NCBI RefSeq assembly: GCF_014639235.1
Contig: NZ_BMFU01000014.1
Location: forward strand, 1 to 64,000
Direction: 5' to 3'
DNA from: Paenibacillus silvae
GTDB taxonomy: Bacteria; Bacillota; Bacilli; Paenibacillales; Paenibacillaceae
Length of the DNA stretch: 64,000 nt
Both the position numbers and the translations under genes were made by a program. This document shows, piece by piece, positions 44,888 to 53,028 of this stretch (positions within the stretch are counted from its first letter, which is position 1; each line of letters opens with the position of its first letter). The notes under the pieces were generated by a model, which worked only from the letters and a program-made list of their open reading frames with translations, did not search any database and had not been told where the DNA came from.

Positions 44888-45079
44888 GTAGACACACGGG
44901 AACGGCACAGCCAGAAAACCTTTCGATCGCCATTATCCCCGGATTATTCTGATTGATTCCCTGAAGGGAACAATCCGGTGATAAATGCGAAGCCTATGCT
45001 TTCGATGTAGCTTTCTTTCAGAAAGCTTTTAGCTCCGCTTCTCCAGGTCCTTTCTGTCTGCTTCGTTCTTGGTGTCTAC
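44888..45079 (+). repeat. Diverged MITE-like relative, copy D
   Basis: About 192 bp with a different terminal inverted repeat, GTAGACAC (44888-44895) and GTGTCTAC (45072-45079). The interior is related to copies A-C: ATTATCCCCGGAT, CAATCCGGTGATAAATGCGA, and the AGCTTTCTTTCAGAAAGCT palindrome otherwise found only in copy A. It lies downstream of dhaK. Confidence 0.75.
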
Positions 45080-45132
45080 AGGCGAGCATTCGTCTGCCGT
45101 CTCCGTTCCGGTGTAATCATCTGGTTTCGCAT

Positions 45133-45161
45133 ATCCAACGTTTGTACATCAAACGTTGGAT
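45133..45161. repeat. Perfect 12-bp inverted repeat
   Basis: ATCCAACGTTTG and CAAACGTTGGAT with a 5-bp loop. There is no T tract, so it is not a terminator by itself; it stands just before one. Confidence 0.6.
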
Positions 45162-45167
45162 GAATAT

Positions 45168-45206
45168 AGACCGCTCTGTAGGCTTGGCTTACAGAACGGT
45201 CTTTTT
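45168..45206 (+). terminator. Intrinsic terminator downstream of gldA-dhaK
   Basis: AGACCG...CTGTA pairs with TTACAG...CGGTCT and is followed by TTTTT. It may end the glycerol operon after reading through repeat D. The remaining gap to 45432 holds no gene that I support. Confidence 0.7.
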
Positions 45207-45432
45207 ATGTTGAGTGGAACGTGGCTGTGCAGCGCTTATTTATATAAAGGCAGTAATTTACTGTTTATGAGTATGCCGGAACGGATTCCTCAGCCAGAGA
45301 AGCTATTGATTGTCATTTATATAATGATCATCATTTTTACATATAAGCGGCAATATTGGCGTTAGCTATGGGAAATAGTGTAATCTGAACATAGAACTAC
45401 TCACTTGAACGAGAAGGGAACGAATCACTCTA

Positions 45433-46614
45433 ATGACTCAGAAACTTTATTATGACTCTGCGTATACACGCGAGTGGCATACACATATTACCCATCGTGT
45501 GACAAAGGAAGATGGAGTCTACGTCACGCTGGCCGAAACAGCGTTTTACCCGCATGGAGGTGGTCAGCCTTGTGATCTGGGGCAGATCGGGGGCATCGCT
45601 GTGCTGGACGTTAATCTGGAAGAGGGAGACGTGTGGCATAAGCTGGAGCGTTCTCCAGAGCAGGATGAAGTGCAGTGCGAGCTGGACTGGGATCGCCGGT
45701 TCGATCATATGCAGCAGCATACGGGTCAGCATTTGTTATCAGCAGTTACATTGAAGCTGACGGACGCGATGACACTCAGCTTTCACTTGGGCACAGACTA
45801 TGACACCATTGATGTCGCTGCAGAGGTGCTGAGCCCGGAACAGTTGGATGCTGTGGAGCAGGAGGTGAATCGGCAGGTTGTCCGCAATGCCCCGATTCAT
45901 ACGTCTTGGGTTACTGCCGAAGAAGCGGCGCGTTTGCCGTTGGTGAAGCAGCCTACGGTGACGGAACACATTCGCATCGTGGAGATTGAGGGTGTAGAGT
46001 ACAACGCCTGCGGCGGCACACATGTAGCGGCAACGGGCGAGATTGGTCTGATTAAGCTGCTCAAAACCGAGAAGGTGAAGGGCGGCACCCGCATTTATTT
46101 TAAATGTGGCACAAGGGCCTTGAATGAATTCACGGAAGCACAGCAGGTGCTGAATAATATTACGGCCCAATTAAAGACAAATAGGGACGAGCTGCTGGAG
46201 CGGATTGCCAAAATGGAGCAGGACCAGAAGCTGCTGCAAAGCGAGCTGAATGCGGTAAAAGCAACCAATGACACCTACTACGCACAAGAGCTGCTCGCTG
46301 CACGGGAGGGGCTGGTCATCGCCAAGGTATTTGAGGATAAATCCCTCAAGGACATGCAGAGTCTTGCAGCCAAGCTGACCGAAGAGCATGAAGGTTTGGT
46401 GCTGTTTGCCAGCATCTCGGAAGCAAAGGTAGTTCTGGCACAGAACGGGCAGCCTGCGGAGTGGGCGTGCGGACCTTTTTTCAAAGGCAATCTTGGAGCG
46501 TATCAGGGCAAAGGCGGAGGCAGTGAGAAAATGGCTCAGGCGGGCTTTGCCAGCAGTGAGGATGCACTAGCATTTTATGAGTTTACGAAGGAACAATTGG
46601 GACATCATTCGTAA
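45433..46614 (+). CDS. AlaX-type alanyl-tRNA editing protein with DHHA1 domain
   Basis: A 393-aa free-standing trans-editing protein that deacylates mischarged tRNA-Ala (Ser or Gly). The editing domain carries HMQQHTGQHLLS (zinc ligands His96 and His100) and CGGTHV (near residue 195), the HxxxH...CxxxH metal site. A coiled segment (about 230-285) and a C-terminal DHHA1 domain (CGPFFKGNLGAYQGKGGGSEKMAQAGF) follow, as in AlaXL and the AlaRS C-terminus. It ends 20 bp before the Cys-rich gene. Confidence 0.9.
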   Translation: MTQKLYYDSAYTREWHTHITHRVTKEDGVYVTLAETAFYPHGGGQPCDLGQIGGIAVLDVNLEEGDVWHKLERSPEQDEVQCELDWDRRFDHMQQHTGQHLLSAVTLKLTDAMTLSFHLGTDYDTIDVAAEVLSPEQLDAVEQEVNRQVVRNAPIHTSWVTAEEAARLPLVKQPTVTEHIRIVEIEGVEYNACGGTHVAATGEIGLIKLLKTEKVKGGTRIYFKCGTRALNEFTEAQQVLNNITAQLKTNRDELLERIAKMEQDQKLLQSELNAVKATNDTYYAQELLAAREGLVIAKVFEDKSLKDMQSLAAKLTEEHEGLVLFASISEAKVVLAQNGQPAEWACGPFFKGNLGAYQGKGGGSEKMAQAGFASSEDALAFYEFTKEQLGHHS

Positions 46615-46634
46615 GTCATGGAGGAGGCTGAAGC

Positions 46635-47978
46635 ATGACAGAGCGTATTCCGTGTATACGGGAAGGCTGCGAGCATATGATTTTACCAGCCACGGCAGCC
46701 AAAACAGGCGGGTACTGCATGCCCTGCAAGCAGGAGATGGAGCGTGAAGCTCACCAGCGTTATATTGAAGCGAATCGGCGTGATGTGAATCTGTATGAAG
46801 GTATTACGGATGCGGCAGACGTGTTGAAAATCATGCATGCACCGCGAACCTATGATCCGCTTATTCGATATATACCTTATAAATACTCGATGGAACAGGT
46901 ATACCTGTCTCTATCCACAGAACAGCAGCTGGAGATGAAGCGTTATGCTATGGAACTGATCCGCTCGGAGGATGAGGACGCGGGCAAGGATATCCTGCTA
47001 TATCTGGTGTGTTACCACGACCTGCCCCTTACAGCGGAGATTCCAGAGCTGTTGGAGCGGGAGATTGTTTATCCAGCGGTTTTGTTTAAAAGCGCCTCTA
47101 ACGAGACGCGAGATCATCTGATTCAGCAGGTGGACAACGATGAGGAGAATCGCAATCATATCCTCATGATGCTGGCCTACATTGGGGACGAAGCTGTTGT
47201 ACAGCAGTTCTGGCAGTGGAAGCAGTCTGTACCGGATTGGGCCAGTGAGCTTTATGTGGCGCCTGACCGATACACCCTGCAGGCGGGCTGGGAGTTAACC
47301 GGAGATGGTCAACGCAGAGAATTGTTTATCACCCCGAGTTATTCATTGTATGAAGCAGGAAACAGTGATGCAGAGGGAAGCGAGAGCGAAAACCTTGATG
47401 GTGTTCCGATTTCTTTGCTTGTGCCAAGCTCCAATCATTGTCCATGGTGTGGTAGTTCATTGATCAGCTTAATGAATTTGCATGTGCAACATCCTGCGCT
47501 CCAGTCAGTGGATTGGAGGTTCCCGCAACTGGATGTGCAGACCTGCTTGGTATGCAGCAGCTACAGCGTGATGTACATGGAAATGGATGCAGAAGGGAAA
47601 CCAATCTGGAGTAAGCATAATGTGAAGCCTGATGGATTGGATGAAATCGACGTCGAAGAGATCAAGGCCGATGTTTCGGGACTTGTAAGGAGTACTCTCA
47701 ATGGTTCGGTGCAGCGGCGTTTGTTCCATATCGCGTCGGAACCGCGCCAGCCTTTTCATGGCAGTGAATGGGCAATGGAGCCTTCCCTATCGCAGGTTGG
47801 AGGTCATCCGGGTTGGGTGCAGGATGCAGACTATCCTGCATGTCCAGCCTGCTCTGCTACGATGAAAGCGATCGGACAGCTGGACGGTGAGCTGATTCAA
47901 GAGAATGGTGAAGGTGTGTATTATATGTTTGGCTGTGAGCCGTGCCAGATGACAGCAGTATCGTATCAGCAGTCATGA
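46635..47978 (+). CDS. Cys-rich protein with YwqG-like (DUF1963) C-terminus
   Basis: 447 aa, with no certain family. The N-terminus has a zinc-ribbon-like C-x4-C...C-x2-C (CIREGC...CMPC, residues 6-31). The middle is helical. Later are CPWCG (about 275) and CLVC, and the C-terminal part (QVGGHPGWVQDADYPACPACSATMKAIGQLD...YYMFGCEPCQ) resembles the DUF1963/YwqG pattern, in which a G-G-x-P-x-W strand precedes a Cys pair. It is probably a cytosolic zinc-binding protein. GGAGG precedes the ATG; likely co-transcribed with the editing protein upstream. Confidence 0.75.
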   Translation: MTERIPCIREGCEHMILPATAAKTGGYCMPCKQEMEREAHQRYIEANRRDVNLYEGITDAADVLKIMHAPRTYDPLIRYIPYKYSMEQVYLSLSTEQQLEMKRYAMELIRSEDEDAGKDILLYLVCYHDLPLTAEIPELLEREIVYPAVLFKSASNETRDHLIQQVDNDEENRNHILMMLAYIGDEAVVQQFWQWKQSVPDWASELYVAPDRYTLQAGWELTGDGQRRELFITPSYSLYEAGNSDAEGSESENLDGVPISLLVPSSNHCPWCGSSLISLMNLHVQHPALQSVDWRFPQLDVQTCLVCSSYSVMYMEMDAEGKPIWSKHNVKPDGLDEIDVEEIKADVSGLVRSTLNGSVQRRLFHIASEPRQPFHGSEWAMEPSLSQVGGHPGWVQDADYPACPACSATMKAIGQLDGELIQENGEGVYYMFGCEPCQMTAVSYQQS

Positions 47979-48117
47979 TGTGATCAGTCCACGATTCAAA
48001 TCTATTTTCTGGCACCAAACTTCTGTTGTCACAAAACCTGACATCGTTGTAAAATATAATTATTGATTAGCTTCGTAGAGATAGATAAATTACAAAATGT
48101 CGGCAGGAGTGGAAACG

Positions 48118-48576
48118 ATGGAAATTAGAGTGGATGATTTGAGCGGGAATCAGGTAAAAGCACTAATCGCGGAGCATTTGTTAGGCATGGCAGCAGATTC
48201 GCCGCCTGAGAGTATACATGCTTTGAATCTGGATGGACTCAAGAAGCCCGAGATAACGTTTTGGTGTGCATGGGAAGGCGATGAGCTGCTTGGCTGCGGA
48301 GCCATTAAGGAACTGAACGCTGAGCATGGTGAACTGAAATCGATGCGTACGGCTTCCGCTCATTTACGCAAAGGAGTAGCCCGGCACATTTTGAAGCACA
48401 TCATTGAAGAGGCAACATCTCGCGGATATCAGCGCATCAGTCTGGAAACGGGTTCGATGGATTCTTTTATCCCGGCACGCAGGCTGTATGAAGACTTTGG
48501 TTTTGAATACTGCGAGCCGTTTGCTGATTATGCTCCAGACCCAAACAGTAAATTTATGACCAAAGTTATTGGATAA
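48118..48576 (+). CDS. GNAT family N-acetyltransferase
   Basis: 152 aa. Motif A is TASAHLRKGVARHILKHII near residues 78-97 (R-K-G-V-A), preceded by LLGCGAIKELNAEHGELKSM and followed by YQRISLETGSMDSFIPARRLYEDFGFEYC. It resembles the YsnE/YedL-like branch of GNAT acetyltransferases. The ATG at 48118 has GGAG eight bases upstream, which decides against the earlier ATG at 48097. Substrate unknown. Confidence 0.87.
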   Translation: MEIRVDDLSGNQVKALIAEHLLGMAADSPPESIHALNLDGLKKPEITFWCAWEGDELLGCGAIKELNAEHGELKSMRTASAHLRKGVARHILKHIIEEATSRGYQRISLETGSMDSFIPARRLYEDFGFEYCEPFADYAPDPNSKFMTKVIG

Positions 48577-48597
48577 ATCACAGATTATTCGGTTGGA

Positions 48598-48636
48598 AAC
48601 CAGTCTCTCTATTATAGAGGGGGCTGGTTTTATTTC
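48598..48636 (+). terminator. Intrinsic terminator
   Basis: AACCAG.CTCTCT/AGAG..GGCTGGTT followed by TTATTTCG. It ends the GNAT transcript. Confidence 0.75.
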
Positions 48637-48738
48637 GTTTAAAATGAAACATTTGATACAGTTCATATCGCGCAAAAAGTGGTAAACTGGAATTCGGGAT
48701 TTGAACGCTGTGACGCATCAAAGAGGGAGAGTGACTGG

Positions 48739-48849
48739 ATGACGTTCACCGCCAATCTGGATGCGTGGCTGATGTATGGCGTGGGATATAGCTTGGCAGC
48801 ATGGGCAACATACCGATTACTTTGTGCAGTTATGGGGTATAAATCATAG
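48739..48849 (+). CDS. Possible 36-aa membrane peptide
   Basis: ATG to TAG, 36 codons, with GAGGGAGAG nine bases upstream. The peptide (MTFTANLDAWLMYGVGYSLA...MGYKS) has one hydrophobic helix near residues 9-32. Coding is suggested by the ribosome site and composition only. Confidence 0.45.
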   Translation: MTFTANLDAWLMYGVGYSLAAWATYRLLCAVMGYKS

Positions 48850-48985
48850 GCATGTCATAGGTTTGGGATGAATTGGCCATACAGAATAGGTGGGCTGATT
48901 CATGCGAGATAGGGTATACTGGACTTTATATTGCTCAAAAATAGACAAGGATTACAGACGTTTTTGTACCTCAGGAGGATTTCAA

Positions 48986-50344
48986 TTGGCTCAGACTCAG
49001 ACGGAAGAATCATTACAAAAAAAATTAAAACCCAGACACATCACATTTATGGCGATGGGCGGTGTCATTGGGACAGGCATTTTTAAAGGCAGTGCTGGCA
49101 CGATTGGGCTTGCAGGCCCAGGCGTCATTGTGACGTACATTTTTGCCGGACTGCTGCTGCTTGTAGTTATGGCTGCGATGGCCGAGATGGCTACGGTATA
49201 CAAGAATAGAAATATGAAAGATTTCGTGCAGGAAGCGTTCGGGAGCAGAGTTTCGTTTATTATGGGATGGATGTACTGCTTCCTGTGGTTATCGGTGTGT
49301 GTTATTGAGGTCATCGCTGCGGGCAGTTTCCTGCAATATTGGTTTGCTGACGTACCGCTATGGGTACTCAGTCTTGCGTGTGCGGCATTCATTATACTGG
49401 TGAATCTGCTCAGCGTTGGTGTGTTCGGGGAATTCGAGTTTTGGCTGGCCGGGATCAAAATTGCGATGATTATTATTTTTATCGTGCTTGGGGCAGGGCT
49501 GATCTTTGGTATTATTCCAAGTGACAACACACCTTACCTGCAAAACTATACGCAAGCCGGAGGGTTTTTCCCGAATGGATGGACGTCGATCTTCTCTGCA
49601 CTGCTTGTCGTCATGTTCTCGTATGGAGGATCGGAGCTGATCGGCCTGACCTTGACGGAAACGGAAAATGCGGAGAAAGTGATGCCCAAGATCGTGGGCA
49701 ATTTCATGTTCAGAATCATTTTGTTCTTTACGCTGCCGATTCTGATTATCTGCGGGCTTATTCCGTGGAACGAGATCGGCCCAGAGAGCAGTCCGTTTGT
49801 ACAGGTTCTTGCGTCAACCGGTCTTCCGGGTGCTGCGCATATTATGAACTTTATTCTGGTGACTGCGGTGCTATCCGCAGCGAACTCGGGGATTTACGGA
49901 GCATCCCGCATGATGCATTCCATGGCTGTTGGCGGGGAAGCGCCTAAAGCACTTGCAAAAACCAACCGCAACGGCAGCCCGATCAACACCTTGCTGGTGT
50001 GCACGGTTGTTCTGCTGGGAGGTTCGATGTTAGGATTGTTTGCCCAAGATCAGCTGTTTAAAGTGCTGCTTGCTGTTCCGGGGTTTGTCGTGATCCTGGT
50101 CTGGATCTGCATCGCTGCTTCTCAGCTCAAATTGCGTAATAAGTATCCGGTTCAGCCTACATTCAAGGTATGGGGATTCCCGTATATTACCGGAGTGGTT
50201 GTTCTAATACTCAGCGTCATTGCTGTCATGTTTGTGTTTGACGAGGGGAATCGATTCAGCATTAGCATCTGTCTCGCCGTACTTGCACTGCTGACGATCT
50301 GGTCCTTGATTCGATTCCGCAAGATGAATAGAAAATCAGCTTAA
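48986..50344 (+). CDS. APC family amino acid permease
   Basis: About 452 aa with about 12 membrane segments, an amino-acid/proton symporter or exchanger. The family signature is at the first membrane helix: ITFMAMGGVIGTGIFKGSAGTIGLAGPG. It is followed by LLLVVMAAMAEMA and, later, MFSYGGSELIGLTLTETENAEKVMPK (helix 6). The TTG at 48986 starts seven bases after AGGAGG; the longer reading from 48902 runs through that site. Substrate not determinable. A terminator follows. Confidence 0.9.
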   Translation: MAQTQTEESLQKKLKPRHITFMAMGGVIGTGIFKGSAGTIGLAGPGVIVTYIFAGLLLLVVMAAMAEMATVYKNRNMKDFVQEAFGSRVSFIMGWMYCFLWLSVCVIEVIAAGSFLQYWFADVPLWVLSLACAAFIILVNLLSVGVFGEFEFWLAGIKIAMIIIFIVLGAGLIFGIIPSDNTPYLQNYTQAGGFFPNGWTSIFSALLVVMFSYGGSELIGLTLTETENAEKVMPKIVGNFMFRIILFFTLPILIICGLIPWNEIGPESSPFVQVLASTGLPGAAHIMNFILVTAVLSAANSGIYGASRMMHSMAVGGEAPKALAKTNRNGSPINTLLVCTVVLLGGSMLGLFAQDQLFKVLLAVPGFVVILVWICIAASQLKLRNKYPVQPTFKVWGFPYITGVVVLILSVIAVMFVFDEGNRFSISICLAVLALLTIWSLIRFRKMNRKSA

Positions 50345-50370
50345 AGAGGTTCAGTTAAAGAGGTTAAAAA

Positions 50371-50422
50371 AAAAAAGAAGGTACAGATGATCTCATATTA
50401 TTGAGATGTCTGTGCCTTTTTT
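50371..50422. terminator. Bidirectional terminator
   Basis: A run of As, AAGGTACAG..ATCTCA/TGAGAT..CTGTGCCTT, then TTTTTT. It lies between the convergent permease and hydrolase genes. Confidence 0.8.
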
Positions 50423-50488
50423 GATAAACATATTCAGCAGTCTTTTAGAGAAAGAGAATACCTGGTTATACTGCTGAATTAAACGAAT

Positions 50489-51469
50489 TTATTTTCCTAC
50501 ATACTTATCCATAAAGCGATCCACTCTTGCAAAATACTCCGTTGGATAATGATTAATGGCATCGATATGTTCCGTATTTGCCGGATACCACACTTCTGCA
50601 TCAGGATTATCCCTCAAATTCTCATAGATCTTTTCTGAATTGGTATAACTGATCTGTTGATCCCCAGTACCGTGAATGAGCATAACCGGTTTATTCTGCA
50701 TCTTCTTCACCGCATCCATAGGCGACACAGAATCAAGATCAACATCGAATGCCCAATCAGCCATCCATGTGGAGGTATAACCGAATGGGAATGCAGGTAA
50801 ACCGGAGAATACAGGCAGGCCCTCTCTTAAAAATAAACCGGCATTACGAAACGGACTATCTGCTACAACAGCTTCGATATCATCGCTTTCACTTGTAGCT
50901 AGCAGGGACGTAGCTGCTCCCATAGAGAAGCCAATGACGCCAATGTGCTCACCCACCTGGCCTCTGGTTTTCAAATACTCCACAGCTCCTAGCAGGTCAT
51001 ATTTCTCACGCAGACCGAGTGTGATCATCTCACCATCAGATTTACCTTGTGCACTGAGATCAAATGCCAAAATATTGTATCCTTTCGGGATAAAATGCTC
51101 TGCCAATTTCGGAGTGCGTCCTTTGACGAGGCGATTACTTGTATATCCATGCACGACAATAAGCGTTTTGTTACTTGCTTTGCCTGAAGAAAAGCTTGCC
51201 GGGAAGAAGGTGCCTCTTATTGTATTATCATTTTTCAAACTCTTGAATTCAACGATCTCATAGGGTATTTTATCCATGTTCAATTCATAGCTGACATTGG
51301 TATCTCGTGGATGGTGCAACAGGATGTCTACGACTTTATAAGAAATGAAGAACACAGCAGTTAAGATAAGTACAAGCGCAATTCCCACGCTCCATAACCA
51401 TTTCTTATGTTTTCTAATACGATCTTTAAATGTCGAATCGAGTTCGATGGATGCGTGTTGTTGACTCAT
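50489..51469 (-). CDS. Membrane-anchored alpha/beta hydrolase
   Basis: 326 aa. One N-terminal membrane helix (WLWSVGIALVLILTAVFFISY, about 25-45) anchors an extracytoplasmic hydrolase. The oxyanion strand is LIVVHGYTSNR, the nucleophile elbow GFSMGAA (Ser near 176), with Asp in MLIHGTGDQQI and His near NTEHIDAI. It resembles the YqkD/BAAT-like branch. GGAGG is seven bases before the ATG. It starts 15 bp downstream of a TetR gene, so they are likely one operon under that regulator. Substrate unknown. Confidence 0.87.
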   Translation of the reverse strand: MSQQHASIELDSTFKDRIRKHKKWLWSVGIALVLILTAVFFISYKVVDILLHHPRDTNVSYELNMDKIPYEIVEFKSLKNDNTIRGTFFPASFSSGKASNKTLIVVHGYTSNRLVKGRTPKLAEHFIPKGYNILAFDLSAQGKSDGEMITLGLREKYDLLGAVEYLKTRGQVGEHIGVIGFSMGAATSLLATSESDDIEAVVADSPFRNAGLFLREGLPVFSGLPAFPFGYTSTWMADWAFDVDLDSVSPMDAVKKMQNKPVMLIHGTGDQQISYTNSEKIYENLRDNPDAEVWYPANTEHIDAINHYPTEYFARVDRFMDKYVGK

Positions 51470-51484
51470 TTTAATTCCTCCATG

Positions 51485-52099
51485 TTATTTTGCTCTATGT
51501 TGTGAGGGGGCAAACAAATAATAGGCATGTCCCTTCAGGTTTTCCCATTCCGGATGATGAACAATATCTTCGCCAAGCGTCAGCGCCACTCCATTTAAGA
51601 AGGAGATGTAGCTTCGTGAGATCATTGCAGGCGAGAAGCCTGGGCTGAATTCTCCCATGGACTGCCCTTTTGCATAAACGGCTTCAATGGTGTCTGTCAT
51701 TATTTTTATAGAATCCAGAACCTTCTGAGTAAGCTCGGGGAACCTGATTCGCTGTCCCAGGACAGACTGAACTAGTCGTAACTCATTGGAATAGGAGTAA
51801 ATATGGTTGAATTGTTCTTCGACCATATTTTTAATTAATTCCGCGGGTGTTCCGTTTTGTTGGAGTGAAGCAAGTGATTTCTTTTGAATATCTTCAAGTG
51901 GTTCCAGGACAGTTGCATGAAACAAAGCTTCTTTACTGGGGAAGTATTGAAATATCGTTCCAGAGGTCACACCGATTTTTTTCGCGATAAGAGCTGTTGT
52001 GGTGTTCGAATATCCGTTTTCCGCAAACAAGACGACCGCTTCTTCCAAGATTCGTTTACGTCGCTCAAGCCTTTTCTCTTCATTCACAGTTCTAGCCAT
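51485..52099 (-). CDS. TetR family regulator
   Basis: 204 aa. The N-terminal helix-turn-helix (about 12-58: RILEEAVVLFAENGYSNTTTALIAKKIGVTSGTIFQYFPSKEALF) is typical of TetR. The C-terminal helical part binds an unknown ligand. The second ATG (52099) is chosen because AAAGGA lies eight bases upstream. It heads the transcript with the hydrolase. A long perfect palindrome 28 bp upstream is its probable operator, so it is likely self-repressing. Confidence 0.88.
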   Translation of the reverse strand: MARTVNEEKRLERRKRILEEAVVLFAENGYSNTTTALIAKKIGVTSGTIFQYFPSKEALFHATVLEPLEDIQKKSLASLQQNGTPAELIKNMVEEQFNHIYSYSNELRLVQSVLGQRIRFPELTQKVLDSIKIMTDTIEAVYAKGQSMGEFSPGFSPAMISRSYISFLNGVALTLGEDIVHHPEWENLKGHAYYLFAPSQHRAK

Positions 52100-52126
52100 T
52101 AACATGTTCCTTTCTATTCTCGATTC

Positions 52127-52160
52127 TATTATTAATTAATTGATCAATTAATTAATAATA
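52127..52160. promoter_or_regulatory. 34-bp perfect palindrome, probable TetR operator
   Basis: TATTATTAATTAATTGA followed at once by its exact reverse complement, with no spacer. It lies between the divergent TetR gene and the sigma factor pseudogene. Confidence 0.7.
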
Positions 52161-52216
52161 TATCCGAATTCGTTGATTTTGACAATGAGCAATATAACTT
52201 TTTCTAGGGATCAATT

Positions 52217-52241
52217 AACATTTGGCACATTCGACCGTTAT
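52217..52241 (+). promoter_or_regulatory. ECF-type promoter (AAC-N16-CGTT)
   Basis: AAC (52217-52219), 16 bp, then CGTTAT (52236-52241), the usual shape of autoregulated ECF sigma promoters. It lies about 20 bp before the sigma start. Confidence 0.55.
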
Positions 52242-52262
52242 ACCTATGAAAGGTGGTGAAGC

Positions 52263-52747
52263 ATGAACGCCAGACAGGTGGCTGAACAGCTGCAGCCTAA
52301 ACTTAGAGAAATCCAGCATTATCTGATCAGACTTGGCGCTTCGCCATCGGATGCAGAGGATATTTTGCAGGAAACGGTGTACAAAGCTTTTTTATATATC
52401 GACTCGATTGAAAAAGGGAAGTTCAGTGCTTGGCTCTATAAAGTCGCCATTAACCGTTATTATGATCTCTGCCGCTGGAAGAAATGGACGATGGTTCCCA
52501 TTGATAGTATGGAAATACCAGATTCGAAATTGCCTGAGGATGCTATTCTCCAGCAGGAGAAGAAAGAAGAAGTGAGGCTGTGCTCCGTGAACTTGCCCCG
52601 TTACATAGACAGCTTCTGATTATGAAATACGAGATGGAGCTCTCGTATCAAGAGATTGCGGACTTACTTGGCATGAGGATGGAGCAAGTCAAAGCATCGT
52701 TATATCAGGCCAGACAACAATTTAAGAAAAAGTATGGGAGTGAATGA
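52263..52747 (+). pseudogene. ECF-type sigma factor, frameshifted
   Basis: A sigma-70 family protein of about 160 aa broken into two frames. Frame one (52263-52571) encodes region 2: LGASPSDAEDILQETVYKAFLYIDS and FSAWLYKVAINRYYDLCRWKK, ending QQEKKEE. Read-through gives a false tail ending at 52619. Region 4 continues from 52574 in another frame: EAVLRELAPLHRQLLIMKYEMELSYQEIADLLGMRMEQVKASLYQARQQ, to TGA at 52745-52747. A loss of one G in GTG-GAG (now GTGAG) explains it. The ribosome site AAAGGTGG and an ECF-type promoter remain. A programmed shift is possible but no classic slippery heptamer is seen. Confidence 0.8.
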
Positions 52748-52749
52748 AA

Positions 52750-52776
52750 ATGAACCAACCGTTTGAACAGGAGTAG
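52750..52776 (+). pseudogene. Remnant of an anti-sigma gene start
   Basis: ATG AAC CAA CCG TTT GAA CAG GAG then TAG: eight codons starting right after the sigma stop, at the place and phase where an anti-sigma factor would begin. The rest appears deleted; a terminator hairpin follows within 15 bp. Inference only. Confidence 0.4.
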
Positions 52777-52790
52777 AGGGGGATACAATG

Positions 52791-52816
52791 TCTCGGCGCT
52801 TGCGCCGGGATTTTTT
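52791..52816 (+). terminator. Intrinsic terminator after the sigma remnant
   Basis: TCTCGGCGC-TT-GCGCCGGGA followed by TTTTTT. The gap from here to 53028 shows no supported gene. Confidence 0.85.
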
Positions 52817-53028
52817 AATAGACAGGGAGTAAGAAGATATCCGGGTCGTTAAGGATTCTATAAATAGGACGTTATGGGGGTAATAGGAACTAAAATATTG
52901 AGCCGTGAGTCTCTACGAAAATATACTTAATCACTATATAATCGAATCCCATAAGCTGGATGAGTAAAGCTTTATAACATGCCATTTTTCGTATAACAAC
53001 GAAGTACATATTCAGAACGAGGTATGAC

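Noticed and set aside
45156..45365. 69-codon plus-strand frame after dhaK
   Set aside because: Overlaps the terminator hairpin and has no ribosome site before its ATG.
52560..52580. Programmed -1 frameshift in the sigma factor
   Set aside because: No classic X-XXY-YYZ slippery heptamer or clear downstream stimulator is visible; a single-base loss is simpler.
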